A DNA stretch of 64,000 nucleotides from Kribbella sp. VKM Ac-2568 (GTDB lineage: Bacteria; Actinomycetota; Actinomycetes; Propionibacteriales; Kribbellaceae): contig NZ_SLVF01000002.1 of assembly GCF_004345365.1 (NCBI RefSeq), positions 496,001 to 560,000 of the forward strand, given 5' to 3'. Shown piece by piece: positions 62,188-64,000 of the stretch. Each line of letters opens with the position of its first letter. Within the stretch, counting starts at the first letter, position 1. The notes under the pieces were generated by a model. That model searched no databases, had not been told where the DNA came from, and saw only the letters and a list, made by a program, of their open reading frames with translations. The translations under genes and the position numbers were made by a program.

Positions 62188-63557
62188 GACGCTGCCGGGA
62201 TGCCCGGCCTGGACTGGGAGCCACCCGCCGGCGTCCCGAGGTACGGGAACGACGTCAGGTAGTCGGAGTTCGTGTTCGACGTACCGTCCTTGATCGCACC
62301 GGCGGCGGCGTCCGGCTTGTAGGCCTTGTCCACCAGCGGGATGGTCAGTCCGGCGATCGCGCGCAGCTCGACGGTCACGACATCGTCGAAAACCCTGCGT
62401 CCGTTGGGGAATCCGGCCGCGTCGCCCGCCACCAGACCGAGCGGGTTCGGCGACTTGGCCGGCGGTACGGCGACGTTGAGCCGCAGCATGTCCGCCTGCA
62501 CCGGACCGGTGAAGTTCTGGAACCCCGGTACCACGCCCTTCGGGATCCCGGTCAGCAGGATCGCCGCGAGATCGGCGCGGGGCTTCTTGTAGGCGGCGAG
62601 GTTCGGGAACACGCCCGGGTACAGCACCGGGAGCAGCCCGCCGAGCTCGGGCTTCGTGACGTACTTGGCGAAACGCTTGTCCTCGGCGGGCGCCAGGCTG
62701 TTCCACTTGTCCTTCTCGGCCATCGGCACGATGACCTCGTTGAACAGCGGGTTGCCCAGCCGCGAGACCTGCTTGTACGGACCGTGCCCGGCCGGCACGC
62801 CACCGACGAGAATCCTGGACTGCCGGCGACTCGCGGACGCGTAGACCCCGATCACCGACTTCGGGTCGAGCACGTCCTTGGGCCTCTTGCCATCCCTGGT
62901 CAGGTCCGTGATCGGGATCTGCAGCGCGATGGTGTGCACGTTCGACCCCTGCAGGCCGTTCACGCCCATCGCCGCGGCCGACGGGATCAGGTGCGCCATC
63001 TGGAACGGGCGCAGCGTGGCGAGGTCGAAGATGCTGCCCAGGTCGGCGAAGAACCCGTCCGCCCGCTGGCCCGCGAACACCTTGCGGTTGGTGCCGAAGG
63101 TGTAGATCGCCTGACGGCCGAGCCTGGCGTAGTTCGGCGTACTGCGCACGCCGACGTTGACCGGGGGCGCCCCCAGGTTGCGGGCGAGCACGCGGGCCCG
63201 GCCGTTCTCCACCCGGGTCACCGAGTAGTACTGCGGCCGGTTCCAGCTCTTGTCCTTGATCGAGGTGATCGGCCCGGTGTTGTACAGGAAGGTCTTCCTG
63301 TTCCGGATCTCGGCGTGGAAGCGGAACTGGTAGCTGATGTCCGCCCGGCCGGTACCCGAGTTGGAGATGTGGATCTGGTAGAGCACGTCGTCGCCGAACT
63401 CGTAGAAGTTCGGCCCGCCGTACGGGTTCTGGAACGGGATGAAGTTGGCGATCAGGGTCACCGTGTCCGGCTTGTCCGGGCTGACGAACGCGTAGACGTC
63501 GGTGTTGTCGGCGACCGGGTCCTTCGAGATCTCCGGTGCTTCGCGGTGCGAAGACAT
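62184..63557 (-). CDS. DUF4331 family protein
   Basis: 457 residues, full length for DUF4331: SSHREAPEISKDPVADNTDV, YAFVSPDKPDTVTLIANFIP, YQIHISNSGTGRADISYQFR, TIALQIPITDLTRDGKR, VPMAEKDKWNSLAPAEDKRF and a late FPYLGTPAGG. No signal peptide or known catalytic motif; function unknown. The small Tat-signal gene lies 43 bp upstream and the His-rich gene overlaps its end, a three-gene operon. A CTCCAGTG region precedes the ATG with GGAGG visible on the gene strand. Confidence 0.93.
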   Translation of the reverse strand: MSSHREAPEISKDPVADNTDVYAFVSPDKPDTVTLIANFIPFQNPYGGPNFYEFGDDVLYQIHISNSGTGRADISYQFRFHAEIRNRKTFLYNTGPITSIKDKSWNRPQYYSVTRVENGRARVLARNLGAPPVNVGVRSTPNYARLGRQAIYTFGTNRKVFAGQRADGFFADLGSIFDLATLRPFQMAHLIPSAAAMGVNGLQGSNVHTIALQIPITDLTRDGKRPKDVLDPKSVIGVYASASRRQSRILVGGVPAGHGPYKQVSRLGNPLFNEVIVPMAEKDKWNSLAPAEDKRFAKYVTKPELGGLLPVLYPGVFPNLAAYKKPRADLAAILLTGIPKGVVPGFQNFTGPVQADMLRLNVAVPPAKSPNPLGLVAGDAAGFPNGRRVFDDVVTVELRAIAGLTIPLVDKAYKPDAAAGAIKDGTSNTNSDYLTSFPYLGTPAGGSQSRPGIPAAS

Positions 63558-63600
63558 GACAATTCCTCCAGTGCGGGATCGAGTACGAAGTGGTTGACGG

Positions 63601-63879
63601 TCAGCCGGTCACGCCGGCGAGGCGGGCGGCGAGCTCGCGATCGGTCACCAGGACCTCGCGCTCGCCGACCATGATCGCCATCCGTCCGGCCTTGACGTCC
63701 TTGACGTGCACGACGAACGACTCCGCGTTCGTCAGGTCCGCCGCCTCCAGCTGGGTCGCCGCGTCGGCGGACCGCTCACCGAACACCTTCGGTACGGCGA
63801 ACGCGCCGGCCGCGCCGACCGCCGCGGCGGTTCCCGCGCCCGCGAACACCAGGAATCCGCGCCGTGTTGCGTCACTCAT
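63601..63879 (-). CDS. Small Tat-signal protein
   Basis: 92 residues. A twin-arginine signal (SDATRRGFLVFAGAGTAAAV, GAAGAFAVPKVFG) is followed by only ~55 residues (ESFVVHVKDVKAGRMAIMVG, EREVLVTDRELAARLAG). The size and Tat signal suggest a small exported partner of the DUF4331 protein. GGAAGGAAA lies before the ATG. It begins the operon; a promoter should lie in 63880-64000. Confidence 0.9.
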   Translation of the reverse strand: MSDATRRGFLVFAGAGTAAAVGAAGAFAVPKVFGERSADAATQLEAADLTNAESFVVHVKDVKAGRMAIMVGEREVLVTDRELAARLAGVTG

Positions 63880-63947
63880 GACTGTTTCCTTCCCCTGTCT
63901 TCCCCGTGGCCCCGACGCCGGCGACTGCCGCCGCGTCCACCCCGCAT

Positions 63948-63994
63948 TCGGCGCCCACCCCTGGAGTGGATGGGTGCGAATTTCTGGGCGCCGA
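63948..63994. repeat. Inverted repeat at the window end
   Basis: TCGGCGCCCA (63948-63957) and TGGGCGCCGA (63985-63994) are perfect 10-bp arms around a 27-base loop that itself contains CACCC and GGGTG. It lies 70-115 bp upstream of the Tat-signal gene and may be an operator, or a terminator of a gene outside the window. Confidence 0.4.
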
Positions 63995-64000
63995 CCGGCC

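Overview
This window is high-GC, gene-dense chromosomal DNA from an actinobacterium. Evidence includes a PASTA-domain Ser/Thr kinase, a class II DAHP synthase, Tat substrates, many GTG starts, two DUF222/HNH (13E12-type) genes with actinobacterial LexA boxes, a GT87 mannosyltransferase and an ArsA/SRPBCC/FadD15 block. The mix of soil-type catabolic genes fits a Propionibacteriales/Kribbella-like genome; that placement is inference from gene content only.

Layout: 1-3031 holds cell-envelope genes (LysM lytic transglycosylase end, PASTA kinase, DUF1918). 3061-16377 is a mixed run: EamA transporter, GH15-like and GH172 enzymes, a Tat-exported TolB-propeller/amidohydrolase, acetyltransferases, a WYL regulator, a PRPP synthetase paralog, and a TetR gene divergent from a SnoaL-like gene with two matching operators between them. 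16403-32538 is a conserved core: threonine aldolase, DAHP synthase, DUF2237, PlsC, an esterase, a TIGR00300 protein, and a tight minus-strand operon (SRPBCC fusion, ArsA ATPase, Cys-cluster protein, two ROK kinases, EEP-family protein) divergent from a FadD15-like acyl-CoA ligase. Its order recalls the pknL-aroG-Rv2182c-Rv2185c-fadD15 region of Mycobacterium tuberculosis, with insertions.

32747-39537 carries an MFS exporter, a MmyB-like regulator, an aldo/keto reductase, an MBL-fold hydrolase, two alpha/beta hydrolases and an AraC regulator. 39508-47008 is a catabolic island: CoA transferase, hydantoinase/oxoprolinase A (frameshifted) and B, isochorismatase-type hydrolase and HMG-CoA-lyase-like enzyme, divergent from a GntR/FCD regulator with two operator-like sites. 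47009-50120 is decayed DNA with two transposase remnants and a two-component pair whose response regulator is frameshifted.

50121-56283 contains two DUF222/HNH genes, each with a LexA-type palindrome overlapping a probable leaderless promoter. 57925-59855 is a collapsed sugar-uptake locus (GH43 and solute-binding-protein remnants plus an opposite-strand fragment joined at about 59655). 59845-63879 has an O-methyltransferase, a fasciclin-domain lipoprotein and a small operon of a Tat-signal protein, a DUF4331 protein and a His-rich protein. I saw no tRNA, rRNA, CRISPR array or intact mobile element.
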